NCBI GenBank assembly: GCA_021787845.1
Contig: JAJYLH010000023.1
Span: 1 to 64,000 of the forward strand
Source of the DNA: Myxococcales bacterium
GTDB taxonomy: Bacteria; Myxococcota; Myxococcia; Myxococcales; JAJYLH01
Direction of reading: 5' to 3'
Length of the DNA stretch: 64,000 bases
Shown: positions 25,486-33,347 of the stretch, piece by piece
Position numbering within the stretch: the first letter of the stretch is position 1
Layout of the letters: each line of letters starts with the position of its first letter
Notes under the pieces: generated by a model
The model's input: only the letters and a program-made list of their open reading frames with translations
Database searches by the model: none
What the model was told of the DNA's origin: nothing
Program-made: the position numbers and the translations under genes

Positions 25486-26136
25486 ATGTATCGCGTAGAC
25501 CGCAACAACTTCTATCAACACGAAAAGACTGCAACGGTCTTTACGCCCGACCACGTAAGTGAGTTTCTCTTCTCAATCTTGCAACCAGTCGTCCCGCAGG
25601 TGGGTGTCGTCTTTGATCCCTGTGTGGGCCGTGGCTCATTACTCAAGCCGTGGATGCGGGCGGGCTACCAGGTACACGGCGTCGACATCGAGGACCAGGG
25701 ATTTCCAAACACTACTGTCAAGAATTACCTTGAGGTACGCAAAGGCGAGTTCTCGGAGATCTCGATTGTGATCATGAACCCGCCGTTCAACATCGACGCG
25801 AAGACTAAGGACTACATTAGGAGGAACTACGGAGGACGTCCTCTGCTTCCCGAAGTGTGGTTTCAAAAGGCCATCGAACTCTTTGGGCCGACAGTACCCA
25901 TCGTAATGTTTACACCGTACGGCTTTCGCCTCAATCAGACCGACCAGAGCAAGCGTTGGATGAGATTCGTTACTGGCGCCTATCCAGAGATCACGTCGAT
26001 CGTCTCTCTACCGAAGGACGTATTTCCTGGCGTTCTGTTCCACAGCGAGGTTCTGATCTTTAACCTGCCACGCCTCCGCGCACACTACTTCGTTTCCAAG
26101 GCACCGCCGCCGACCCTGTTTGCATATGTCCACTAG
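25486..26136 (+). CDS. Adenine DNA methyltransferase of the EcoRI-like system
   Basis: The 216-residue class I methyltransferase has a SAM-binding motif VFDPCVGRGSLL (residues 42-53) and the catalytic NPPF motif at 98-101, typical of N6-adenine methylases. It is much shorter than M.EcoRI (about 325 residues) and not obviously similar outside the motifs, so it may be a different lineage recruited to the same nuclease. The stop overlaps the nuclease start. Function is methylation of the host site recognised by the next gene. GC content is clearly below that of the rest of the window, a sign of transfer. Confidence 0.75.
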   Translation: MYRVDRNNFYQHEKTATVFTPDHVSEFLFSILQPVVPQVGVVFDPCVGRGSLLKPWMRAGYQVHGVDIEDQGFPNTTVKNYLEVRKGEFSEISIVIMNPPFNIDAKTKDYIRRNYGGRPLLPEVWFQKAIELFGPTVPIVMFTPYGFRLNQTDQSKRWMRFVTGAYPEITSIVSLPKDVFPGVLFHSEVLIFNLPRLRAHYFVSKAPPPTLFAYVH

Positions 26137-26818
26137 CGAGGAGCTCCGACGCAACGTCGAACAACACAAGCCCAAGAACACTGTCTCAAAGAACGACGAC
26201 AAGACGGTCGCGCTCGTTATGACTCGCGTGGTGTCGTACCTGAACGATCGTTTCCAGCTCAAGGACATGGGGTACTACCTGGAGTATGTCAAGTCCATTC
26301 GGCTCGGAGACTTGATCGGAATTATCAAGGGATACGACAAGCGAGTCGAGTTCGCAGTCCTCGCGAAGGACACATCGGCAATGAAGCCGGATGGCGGCAT
26401 CCTCGTTCTACGCAAAAGTGACGATGACAAGTACCGCCGAATCGCTCTCGCAGTCGAGATGAAGCACCAAGGCACGAACGACAAGCGCCTACTCGAAGGG
26501 AAGAAGAAGCAGGCACAGGGCAATGCGATCGAGCGCTTGGGTAAGAACCTGATCGGCGTTCGCGCGACACTCCAGTACGAGAAGGTGACGCCGTTCGTCT
26601 GCTTCGGATGGGGCGTCGACTTCGCTGAGGGGTCATCGATACGCGACCGCGTCATAACCATGAACGAATTCTACCCGCTGAACCGCATCTTCGTGCACAA
26701 GCGTGACGGCTATGCTCCCGTGTCGATGTACTTTCGCGAAACCGAGTGGCAGGAGGATGAACTCTTCTCAGTGATGAAAGAGATTGCTGAAGCAAGCATA
26801 ACTACCTACATCTACTAG
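26126..26818 (+). CDS. EcoRI-like type II restriction endonuclease
   Basis: The 230-residue protein aligns with EcoRI through its active site and recognition region. MKPDGGILVLRK with D89, and VEMKHQG with E111 and K113, match the EcoRI residues D91, E111 and K113. GNAIER (132-137) followed by LGKN matches the EcoRI GNAIERSHKN segment, whose Asn and Arg contact GAATTC. It is shorter than EcoRI (277 residues), mainly at the ends. The likely cut site is therefore GAATTC or close to it; that is inference from conserved contacts. The ATG at 26126 overlaps the methyltransferase stop. Confidence 0.85.
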   Translation: MSTSEELRRNVEQHKPKNTVSKNDDKTVALVMTRVVSYLNDRFQLKDMGYYLEYVKSIRLGDLIGIIKGYDKRVEFAVLAKDTSAMKPDGGILVLRKSDDDKYRRIALAVEMKHQGTNDKRLLEGKKKQAQGNAIERLGKNLIGVRATLQYEKVTPFVCFGWGVDFAEGSSIRDRVITMNEFYPLNRIFVHKRDGYAPVSMYFRETEWQEDELFSVMKEIAEASITTYIY

Positions 26819-26842
26819 CGCGGTTTCTCCAACGGGCACGCG

Positions 26843-28432
26843 TTACAAGTGAGGTGGCTTCGGTGAGTGAGCCTGAGCGGACGACTCCGTTCTGGTCGAT
26901 CCGGATAACGGAACACGGTCACGTCGCCTGGCAAAGGTTCTAACGTGGGACCGCCAGGCCGACAATGTGGGAAACCCTCTCCACGCAGCGAGGAGCGCGA
27001 ACGGTTCCTTGGCTAAGATTCGAAGTGACTTGCTCTCGAGGGTGAGGTTCCACGTCATCGCTTCCGCAAGCTCCCGTTTTTCCTGCGGCGTTCCATCGGT
27101 CAGCCGCTTGTTTGCTAACCTCAGCCATCGTACGGCTTCCTCCACGGGTTCTACGTCAGCTACGGAAGGTGGCGCCGTACCGGCCGCACCTAGGCGTTGC
27201 TCGTTTTCGAGCAAGGCCGTGTTGCTTTTTGTGTAGTCCTCTTCGGTGATTACACACCGAACCAGAAGGTCACGGAGACGCTCACGCTGCCTCTCAAGGT
27301 CGGCGCGCTGCCGCTCACGTTCCTTCTCGACGCGAGCTTGGTCTAAGGAGCGCAGTTTGTCTTCGGTGTGGAGCAACTCAAGGGTGGCTTTTATCCAGGG
27401 TTCGGGCGGCAAGGCTGTTTCGGCGAAGGCGGCAAGGGTGTTGCCGATCGTTCTTTCCTGCACCGCTCCTTCCGGGCAGTACTGGTAGCGCCGCTCCTTC
27501 CGGCAGCAGTAGTAGTGCGTGTACGTCTTCCCGTAGCGGTTGATCGTGATCTTGGCGGTCACGGCCGCACCGCATCGACCACAGCGAAGGAGCCCCCGGT
27601 AGGCGAAGAAGCGTTCCTTCGGCTTGGTCATCGGCCGCGTGCGGCCGTCGAGGACGGCTTGCGCCTGGTCGAACTCCGCCATCGTGATCATCGGCGGGTG
27701 CGTGCCGGGGAAGGCCTCTCCGCGCACCATCATGAGTCCCGCGTAGAAGGGATCGTGAAAGAGACGGTAGAGCGCCGACTTGCCGACAACGGCTCCCCCG
27801 GTCCTCCCGCGCGCCGGAGTGGTGAGGCGCAGCTCTCGAGCCAGGGCCAGGAGATCAAGCGGACGGCGGCCATCCAGCAGGGCTCGCCAGAGCCGAACGA
27901 CGATGGAGAAGCGAGCGGGATCGGGAATGAGCGCCTTGCTCTCGTGGTCCCGCAGGTAGCCGAGCTTCGGTCTGCCCGGCCAGCGGCCGTTCCTGAGAGC
28001 CTCGCGATTCCCGCGGCGCACGTTGTCCGAGAGGTCGTCCGAGTATTTCGTCGCCATGCCGAAGATGATGCTCATGAGGAGCTTGTCGTCCGCAGTGCCG
28101 GAGTAGGTGCGCTCGGGTGTCGTGATCGTCTTGATGCGCCCCTTGCCGAGCGCGTACATGAGGCTGCCACCGTCAACAGGATTGCGGGCGAGGCGATCGA
28201 GCTTCCAACAGAGCAGGCCGTCAGCTTCGCCGGCCATAATCTTCGTGATGACGGCGTTGAAGACCGGACGACCCGGTTCCTTCGCCGACATCGCTTCCTC
28301 AAAGGGCTCACCGATCACGGTGAGCTGTTTGCGTTGCGCGAAGGCCACAAGTTCTGTCTTTTGGGCGGGCATCGAGAGTTCCTGACGCTCCTCAGACTCG
28401 CTGGACTTGCGCACGTACATGAACAGTTTCAT
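26843..28432 (-). CDS. Large serine recombinase
   Basis: The 529-residue protein has the resolvase catalytic domain: YVRKSSESEE, with S10 as the nucleophile in the YxRxS pattern, and the arginine-rich LLCWKLDRLARN around residue 80. A recombinase domain follows, then a zinc ribbon (LLRCGRCGAAV...YYCCRKERRYQYC, about residues 285-322) and a long coiled coil (about 355-410). This is the architecture of phage-type serine integrases. It converges on the nuclease gene with a 24-bp gap. It may have moved the adjacent cargo, but its own attachment sites were not recognised. A small gene lies 20 bp upstream on the same strand. Confidence 0.85.
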   Translation of the reverse strand: MKLFMYVRKSSESEERQELSMPAQKTELVAFAQRKQLTVIGEPFEEAMSAKEPGRPVFNAVITKIMAGEADGLLCWKLDRLARNPVDGGSLMYALGKGRIKTITTPERTYSGTADDKLLMSIIFGMATKYSDDLSDNVRRGNREALRNGRWPGRPKLGYLRDHESKALIPDPARFSIVVRLWRALLDGRRPLDLLALARELRLTTPARGRTGGAVVGKSALYRLFHDPFYAGLMMVRGEAFPGTHPPMITMAEFDQAQAVLDGRTRPMTKPKERFFAYRGLLRCGRCGAAVTAKITINRYGKTYTHYYCCRKERRYQYCPEGAVQERTIGNTLAAFAETALPPEPWIKATLELLHTEDKLRSLDQARVEKERERQRADLERQRERLRDLLVRCVITEEDYTKSNTALLENEQRLGAAGTAPPSVADVEPVEEAVRWLRLANKRLTDGTPQEKRELAEAMTWNLTLESKSLRILAKEPFALLAAWRGFPTLSAWRSHVRTFARRRDRVPLSGSTRTESSAQAHSPKPPHL

Positions 28433-28452
28433 AGAACAAAGGTGATTACACG

Positions 28453-28671
28453 TTAGACTTGCTGCCCACCTTCTGCGCGCGCGAGGCGGCGCGCAACGCG
28501 AAGGAGGTGCAGCGTGTTGACAATCATTTCCCGCAGTTCATCGTCCGAGACGCCGCGGTCGTCCCCGACCGACGCGACGAGGGCAGCGCGGAAGCGGTCG
28601 AGGTCGTCGGAGGCGAGCGTGACACTGGGCTGCATGGGCACAGTTGACTGCGATGGAGTGTGGGGTTGCAT
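28453..28671 (-). CDS. Small helical protein upstream of the serine recombinase
   Basis: The ATG at 28671 gives 72 residues; the C-terminal half (DDLDRFRAALVASVGDDRG... LLRVARRLARAEGG) is helical and charged. I do not recognise the family. It is co-oriented with the recombinase and separated by 20 bp. Its start codon lies inside a perfect palindrome (28668-28686), suggesting autoregulation. It could be a regulator or directionality factor for the recombinase. Confidence 0.45.
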   Translation of the reverse strand: MQPHTPSQSTVPMQPSVTLASDDLDRFRAALVASVGDDRGVSDDELREMIVNTLHLLRVARRLARAEGGQQV

Positions 28672-28686
28672 ATCCGTAGGATATGC
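28668..28686. promoter_or_regulatory. Perfect palindrome over a start codon
   Basis: GCATATCC-GTA-GGATATGC is a 19-bp perfect dyad. The minus-strand ATG of the small gene (28669-28671) lies within the dyad, so a bound protein would block both transcription and the start region. Confidence 0.55.
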
Positions 28687-28846
28687 CGACCGAGTATTGT
28701 GGAGTAGTGAGCGCGAAAGTCGTTTCTCTGCCAGTTCTGGGGACAGTTCGAGGGCTTGGTTCTCTTGACGAAGCACTTCGCTGCTCGGCTTTCTTGGGCG
28801 ATGTTGCATGCCTGAAGAAGTCTGCGTGCTCCGGCCCACGTCCAAA

Positions 28847-28887
28847 AACACACAAGCCCCGTAGAACCCTACGGAGCTTGTTGTGTT
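28847..28887 (-). terminator. Strong stem-loop, terminator-like on the minus strand
   Basis: An 18-bp stem with one mismatch and one bulge (arms at 28847-28864 and 28869-28887, loop AACC) is followed on the minus strand by TTTTTGG. It would stop minus-strand transcription before the recombinase operon. No gene lies directly upstream on that strand. Confidence 0.5.
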
Positions 28888-28987
28888 GCTTGTCTCAATT
28901 CATCGTGCCCCCGGGGTTATCCCCAGAAGTGACATCAATCCGCCGCTCGCGCTCACTTACTCAGTGTCTTGACAGTCGGTATACTGG

Positions 28988-29061
28988 TGTCAACGCGGCA
29001 GCGGGGGAACAGACGCCCGCACGATGATTTAATCGTCTTGTCACCCCCGGCTGCCGCGACA
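28988..29061. other. Nested long inverted repeat (cruciform-like)
   Basis: The outer arms GCGGCAGC-GGGGG (28995-29007) and CCCCCGGCTGCCGCG (29044-29058), extended by TGTC/GACA, enclose an inner hairpin ACGAT...ATCGT (29021-29036). A TATACT element lies just upstream (28980-28985) and a DnaA-box-like TTATCCCCA is at 28917-28925. It could be an origin, a transfer site or a structured 5' leader. Confidence 0.45.
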
Positions 29062-29120
29062 AGTCTTTGTTCTCCGATCAGGGAACGAACGCTAACTCAC
29101 GCAGAGAGGAGGTGACAAGA

Positions 29121-29160
29121 GTACCCTACACAGGTTCTATGAACTCTGTCAATAGGGTAC
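29121..29160. promoter_or_regulatory. 40-bp hyphenated palindrome, probable XRE operator
   Basis: GTACCCTA (29121-29128) and TAGGGTAC (29153-29160) form perfect outer arms, and inside them ACAGGTTC and GAACTCTGT form a second near-perfect pair. It lies directly before the ATG at 29166 of an XRE gene. Confidence 0.55.
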
Positions 29161-29165
29161 ACCCT

Positions 29166-29552
29166 ATGCAACAACCAACAAGCTTCGAGACTACCGGCGA
29201 TCCGGTGGAATGGGGCCCGCTCGTCTTCGAGCTGCGCCGACTTCGGCTGTACGCCGAGAACGGCGCCGGCCTGACCCAGGCCGAACTCGCGGGGATGGCC
29301 GGCGTTTCACCACGCCTGCTCCGCTCCTACGAGAACTGCCGGAGTCTGCCGGTCAGCGTCCAGGCGCTCCTGGCGCTTTCCGCTGCCCTCAAGGTTCCGG
29401 TCGAGTGGCTCGTGGAGCCGGCGCTACTCGCCGAGATCCACGGCGCCGTTGAGAGCCGGCGCGCCGTGAGGGAGGCGCGTACGCGCGCCTGCCACGGAAC
29501 GAGATTCTCGCAGAGACCGCGCGATGCCGAGGACAACCCGTCTGACGGCTAG
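29166..29552 (+). CDS. XRE-family transcriptional regulator
   Basis: The 128-residue protein (from MQQPTSF) has one helix-turn-helix at about residues 34-85 (GLTQAELAGMAGVSPRLLRSYEN). The ATG at 29166 is chosen because the palindrome 29121-29160 lies just upstream; an ATG at 29139 is possible but lies inside the dyad. A strong GGAGGTGA at 29108-29115 has no start codon at the proper distance. The gene opens the backbone half of the island and overlaps the next gene, so it probably regulates that unit. Confidence 0.65.
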   Translation: MQQPTSFETTGDPVEWGPLVFELRRLRLYAENGAGLTQAELAGMAGVSPRLLRSYENCRSLPVSVQALLALSAALKVPVEWLVEPALLAEIHGAVESRRAVREARTRACHGTRFSQRPRDAEDNPSDG

Positions 29553-30003
29553 GCCGGCGTGTCGCCTGGCTCTCGTTCGCCGGTCCCGACACCTGGGGCT
29601 GGCCGTGCTGCGCAGCTCGACGCTTCTCTTCCTGGAGACGCGCCGGGTGCGGCAGCCGAAGGACATCCGCCGGGTAATCGGCCCGCTCGTCTCGGCGTAC
29701 GCCGTGGACGAGATCGTGCTTGAGACCGGGGGGAGGCTGCCGGCGCCGGCCGGAGACCTCAGGCCCGCCGGTCGCCCGGTCGCCGTCGTGCGCCGGAGTA
29801 TCGCTCGGGCCAAGGATACGCTCCTGCCCCCGGCATTCCCGCACACGCACCGGCACCTGTTCGCCGAGCTGTTTCGGCGGTTCCCGGCGCTCCATCGGCC
29901 GAGTCCGCGCGGCGCGCTGTCGCGCGACCGCGTGACCCAGCTTCTCGCCGTGGCACTGGCCCTCTGCGGTGCCGATGAGAAGGGCAACGCCACCAACTAC
30001 TAA
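29524..30003 (+). CDS. Hypothetical protein, possible RNase H-like fold
   Basis: The 159-residue basic protein overlaps the XRE stop by 29 bp. The order of strands and helices in LGLAVLRSSTLLFLETRRVRQPKD...YAVDEIVLE recalls RuvC/YqgF-type folds, but the catalytic acids are not clear, so no function is claimed. It is followed closely by a small winged-helix gene. Confidence 0.45.
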   Translation: MPRTTRLTARPACRLALVRRSRHLGLAVLRSSTLLFLETRRVRQPKDIRRVIGPLVSAYAVDEIVLETGGRLPAPAGDLRPAGRPVAVVRRSIARAKDTLLPPAFPHTHRHLFAELFRRFPALHRPSPRGALSRDRVTQLLAVALALCGADEKGNATNY

Positions 30004-30013
30004 CCACAGATAT

Positions 30014-30244
30014 ATGTTTCTAAAGCCACCCAACCTTGACCAACCGCTCCGCCGCGATCTGCTCCGGCGGGCTCTTTCCGACGGGAACTGGCACTCCACC
30101 AAGGAACTCGCTCGTCGCGTCGGCCACACCTTCGGCGGCGCCGTGTATCAGCTCCGCTCCCGCGGCCACGATGTTGAGCGGCGCTCCCATCCGGGCGGTG
30201 GGCGCCAGCACCAGTACCGCCTGACCCGCTACGAACGCCGCTGA
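30014..30244 (+). CDS. Small winged-helix protein
   Basis: The 76-residue protein from the ATG at 30014 (MFLKPPNLDQPLRRDLLRRAL...) has a winged-helix pattern: DGNWHSTKELARRVGHTFGGAVYQLRSRGHDVERR, ending in a basic tail. It has the size of small regulatory or accessory DNA-binding proteins. It lies directly before the repeat-rich region 30245-30660, to which it might bind. No specific family recognised. Confidence 0.5.
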   Translation: MFLKPPNLDQPLRRDLLRRALSDGNWHSTKELARRVGHTFGGAVYQLRSRGHDVERRSHPGGGRQHQYRLTRYERR

Positions 30245-30660
30245 ACGGGCTACCCGTCCTGTTCGCCCGCTCTGTTCGAGTAAGATACGAACAGCTTCGC
30301 CGCCCGCCAACAACGGTCGAACGGTCTACTTACGGCTTAACTAACGGGTTAAAGAGCACGGGTCGTCGGGGGGCTTCGCCTGCGGCTCGCACCCCGACTC
30401 CTTTGTTCGGATCGGGTGGGTGCCCGGCAGACGACGCGGCTTAACCAGCACGCGCGTCTAGCCACCCTTCCTCGACCTCCCAAAGGAGTCGGGGTGGCCA
30501 AAGTGCCGGCCACACCCGACGACACCATGCGGCGGGTTCCCGCGAACGGGACAGGCCAGACCGTGCCGCCCCTTACCAGGGTCGTCACGGCAGCCTGCCC
30601 GCCACTGCGGGACTACGTTCTAACGGGTGAACGGGTTGATCACGGTGAACGGGCGATCCC
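30245..30660. other. Repeat-rich candidate origin or transfer site
   Basis: The region holds an inverted repeat CTGTTCG/CGAACAG (30272-30294) and a perfect 16-bp inverted repeat (30390-30405 with 30481-30496). A second inverted pair is interleaved with it (30412-30429 with 30504-30519). AACGGG recurs as an iteron-like unit, twice within GTGAACGGG (30627-30655). It lies between a small DNA-binding protein and a replication-relaxation gene. The right part overlaps the predicted N-terminus of the latter. Confidence 0.45.
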
Positions 30661-31714
30661 TTTTTCAAACACTACAACTTCAACGCTTACGAAAGAGAAC
30701 AACACTATCAGACCAACTTCCGGCTTCCGACTGGAGCCACGCGACCGAGCGATCCTCGCGAGTCTCGCGCGGTTCCGCTTTCTGACCGCCGAGCACATTC
30801 GCTGGCTCTTCTTCAGGGGGCGGACGCTGCGCGCCTGCCAGGCGCGGGTGAAACGCCTACTCAGCGCAGGGCTCATCGAGAAGACGCTCCTGGCGCTCCG
30901 CCTGACGGCACTGACCCAGGAACGGAGTGGTCCGGTCTACGCCGTGTCCCGCGCCGGTGCCGAGATCGCCCGCGAGGACACCGGCACGCTCCCGATCCAC
31001 GGCTTCCCGTGGAAAGGGGTCGGGCCGGCGGCTCTCCTCCACCACCTGGTCGCCGTGGACGTGTTGGTCTCCCTTACTGTCGCGCTCCAAGGTCATCCGG
31101 GGGTCGGCGTCGAGGCCCTACCGGAGCTCGTGTTCCGGCAGGCGATCGCGACCCGCTCCCTGGCGCGTTCCCTGCCGAGGCAGGTGCTCGTGCCGGACGG
31201 CGGCGCCACCATCGCGACGCCCGCCGGCGAACGGCTGTCCTACTACCTGGAGGTCGTCCGGAGCGACGTGAAGGGAGGCACCGGCTACCTCATCCGCAAG
31301 CTCAAACGGTACGTGGAACTCCACCGCGCCGGCATTCTCACGGACTTGTTCGGCACGGAGCGTCTCCGAGCCGTCATCCTGCTCACGAGCAGCCCAGGAC
31401 GAGCCGAGTTTCTCCGGCAGCGGGCGGACGAACTCGTCCATGGCCGGCAGCTCTTCTGGTTCGGCAGCTACAGCGAGCGCCGGGAGGGGCGCATCGTGCG
31501 GACCCTCAGGCCCGACACCATCCTGACTCCGCGCTTTCGGACGCTTGATGGCGCGGCCGTTTCGCTCCTGCCGCCCGAGTCTTTTCCTCAATCACTCACC
31601 CATGCACCACCTCCACCCTTCGCGTCAGCCGCCATCCTCAGCCGCCCCCCTGCTCATCCTCGGGGAGACCACGTGGCGCAGTCAGTTCCGCCGGTTCGGC
31701 TTGTTTCCGGATGA
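30527..31714 (+). CDS. Replication-relaxation family protein
   Basis: The protein is about 395 residues; the start is uncertain. From FRLEPRDRAILASLARFRFLTAEHI it has the winged-helix domain typical of replication-relaxation (PF13814-like) proteins, followed by a nuclease-like core (LSYYLEVVRSDVKGGTGYLIRKLKRYVEL). These proteins accompany mobile-element ATPases and are thought to act on DNA at origins or relaxosomes. The last 113 bp overlap the ATPase gene in another frame. A second member of the family is encoded at 47819-48772 and a weaker one at 40019-40795. Confidence 0.65.
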   Translation: MRRVPANGTGQTVPPLTRVVTAACPPLRDYVLTGERVDHGERAIPFSNTTTSTLTKENNTIRPTSGFRLEPRDRAILASLARFRFLTAEHIRWLFFRGRTLRACQARVKRLLSAGLIEKTLLALRLTALTQERSGPVYAVSRAGAEIAREDTGTLPIHGFPWKGVGPAALLHHLVAVDVLVSLTVALQGHPGVGVEALPELVFRQAIATRSLARSLPRQVLVPDGGATIATPAGERLSYYLEVVRSDVKGGTGYLIRKLKRYVELHRAGILTDLFGTERLRAVILLTSSPGRAEFLRQRADELVHGRQLFWFGSYSERREGRIVRTLRPDTILTPRFRTLDGAAVSLLPPESFPQSLTHAPPPPFASAAILSRPPAHPRGDHVAQSVPPVRLVSG

Positions 31715-32912
31715 CCGACTCCGGCACGTGTACCTGGTCGGCAAGACCGGTTCCGGCAAGTCCACCCTTATCCAGCACCTGGTGCTGCAGGACCTCGTGG
31801 CCGGGCGCGGTGTGGCGCTCCTCGATCCGCACGGCGATCTGGTCAGGGCGGTACTCCCGTCGGTGCCGACGGAGCGCACGAACGAGGTGCTACTCATCGC
31901 CCCGGATGATCGCGAGTTCCCGGTCTCTTTCAACATCTTTCGGAGAGGCCGAGAACTCCACGACGATCCGGCTCTTCTCACGGGTCAGCTCTTGTCCCTC
32001 ATGAAAAAGCTCTGGAGCGAGTCGTGGGGACCGCGGCTCGAGCATGTGCTTCGGAACGCGCTTCTGGCAGTGGCTTCCGACCAGCGGGCCACGTTCCTGT
32101 TTCTCTACCGCTTCCTGACCGAAGAGAGACTCCGGAGCCAGGTGGTCGAGAGGCTGACCGACCCGGTGGTGCGCGCGTTCTGGTCCACCGAGTTCGCCGG
32201 CTACAGCCGGGCGCTCCAAGGCGAGGCCTTGTCGCCGGTCCTGAACAAGCTCGGCGCGTTCGTGGCGAACCCACTCCTTCGGAACCTGCTCGGCCAAGAA
32301 CGCTCGCGCGTGGACATCCTGTCCCTCATCCAAGGCAAGGGTATCCTCTTGGCCGACCTCGCCACCGGCCGGATCGGCGAGGACGCCAGCCACCTGCTCG
32401 GAGGCCTGCTCGTCACGGCCTTGCAACTTGCCGCGATGGAGCGGCCAGCGGGAGGGCCACCGGTCTACGTGTACCTGGACGAGTTCCAGCATTTCACGAC
32501 CGACGCCCTGTCTACCGTCCTGTCCGAGGCCCGGAAGTTCGGTCTGGCATTGACCCTGGCGCACCAGTACCTCGGACAGCTACCGGAAAGAATCCGGGAC
32601 GCCATCGTCGGGAACGTCGGGACGCTCCTCATCTTCCGGGTGGGCGGAGCGGATGCCCAGACCTTTGCGGCGGAGCTGGCGCCGGTCTTTGCCGAGAACG
32701 ATCTCATGAGCCTGCCCCGCGGTCACCTGGTGGCCCGGATCATGGCCCACGGCGAGGCCCTGACTCCCTTCAGCGCCCGGACATTGCCGCCGGGCAAGAG
32801 TGCCGAGGACACGTCTGACCGCGCCGCCGCCATCCGCGAGCAGTCGAGGCAACGGTTCACGAGGCCGCGGACGGAAGTAGAAGCGGCCATCGCCGAGAAC
32901 TTCGGGGCGTAA
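31602..32912 (+). CDS. VirD4/HerA-like coupling ATPase (first copy)
   Basis: The 436-residue protein has Walker A VGKTGSGKSTLIQH (about residue 48), Walker B VYVYLDEFQH (about 290) and the AHQYLGQLPERIRDAIVGNVGT segment of TraG/VirD4-like ATPases. No N-terminal membrane helices are present, so it is a soluble or peripherally attached form. Such ATPases pump DNA during conjugation or plasmid segregation. It follows a replication-relaxation protein, as in many elements of Gram-positive and myxobacterial genomes. No VirB4 or relaxase is found nearby. Confidence 0.75.
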   Translation: MHHLHPSRQPPSSAAPLLILGETTWRSQFRRFGLFPDDRLRHVYLVGKTGSGKSTLIQHLVLQDLVAGRGVALLDPHGDLVRAVLPSVPTERTNEVLLIAPDDREFPVSFNIFRRGRELHDDPALLTGQLLSLMKKLWSESWGPRLEHVLRNALLAVASDQRATFLFLYRFLTEERLRSQVVERLTDPVVRAFWSTEFAGYSRALQGEALSPVLNKLGAFVANPLLRNLLGQERSRVDILSLIQGKGILLADLATGRIGEDASHLLGGLLVTALQLAAMERPAGGPPVYVYLDEFQHFTTDALSTVLSEARKFGLALTLAHQYLGQLPERIRDAIVGNVGTLLIFRVGGADAQTFAAELAPVFAENDLMSLPRGHLVARIMAHGEALTPFSARTLPPGKSAEDTSDRAAAIREQSRQRFTRPRTEVEAAIAENFGA

Positions 32913-33074
32913 AAACCGACCGCGCCCGCTGACACGAGAGCGTACCAACCACTTTCGTGGTGCGTCACCCACGCCGGTTCGTGGAGCGCACGCAGCACCC
33001 TGGACAACCGGGTCCCCGGTGCTGGCCAGCGGGGGCGGCCGCATGGAGCAGCCGTTCCTTCCCCGGAGCCACCG
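32913..33074 (+). other. Intergenic region with small stem-loops
   Basis: The gap carries the hairpin ACCAC-TTTC-GTGGT and the inverted repeat CAGCACC...GGTGCTG. No T-run follows either, so they are not clear terminators. No gene recognised. Confidence 0.4.
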
Positions 33075-33314
33075 ATGCCCGAAACGTACGAGACCTTTGC
33101 CGATTGGAGGCGGGCCGTGAACCGCCTCATGCTGAAGCACCTCGGTCTCACGCTCGACGACCTGCCCGACCTCACCTTCCCCCGCGACGCCTTCGAGGCC
33201 GGCACGACACCCGAGACCTTTTTTCACGGCCAGGTGCGTGACGTCTGCCTGGAGGAGTTCGGCGCGGACGTGGCCGAGCTGTGGCCCGAGCCGTCCGAGG
33301 ACGGCCGCAAGTAG
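33075..33314 (+). CDS. Small protein homologous to the primase N-terminal domain
   Basis: The 79-residue protein (MPETYETFADWRRAVNRLML...) has the same pattern as residues 8-65 of the primase encoded 34 bp downstream: W-x(5)-V near the start, LGLxxxDLP in the middle, and TPExxF before the end. The two are therefore paralogous, one free and one fused. It is acidic, helical and without metal ligands. Function unknown; association with the primase or its regulation is plausible. Confidence 0.55.
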   Translation: MPETYETFADWRRAVNRLMLKHLGLTLDDLPDLTFPRDAFEAGTTPETFFHGQVRDVCLEEFGADVAELWPEPSEDGRK

Positions 33315-33347
33315 TTCACCTCACCCCTACGCCTGAGGAGGCGTCCC

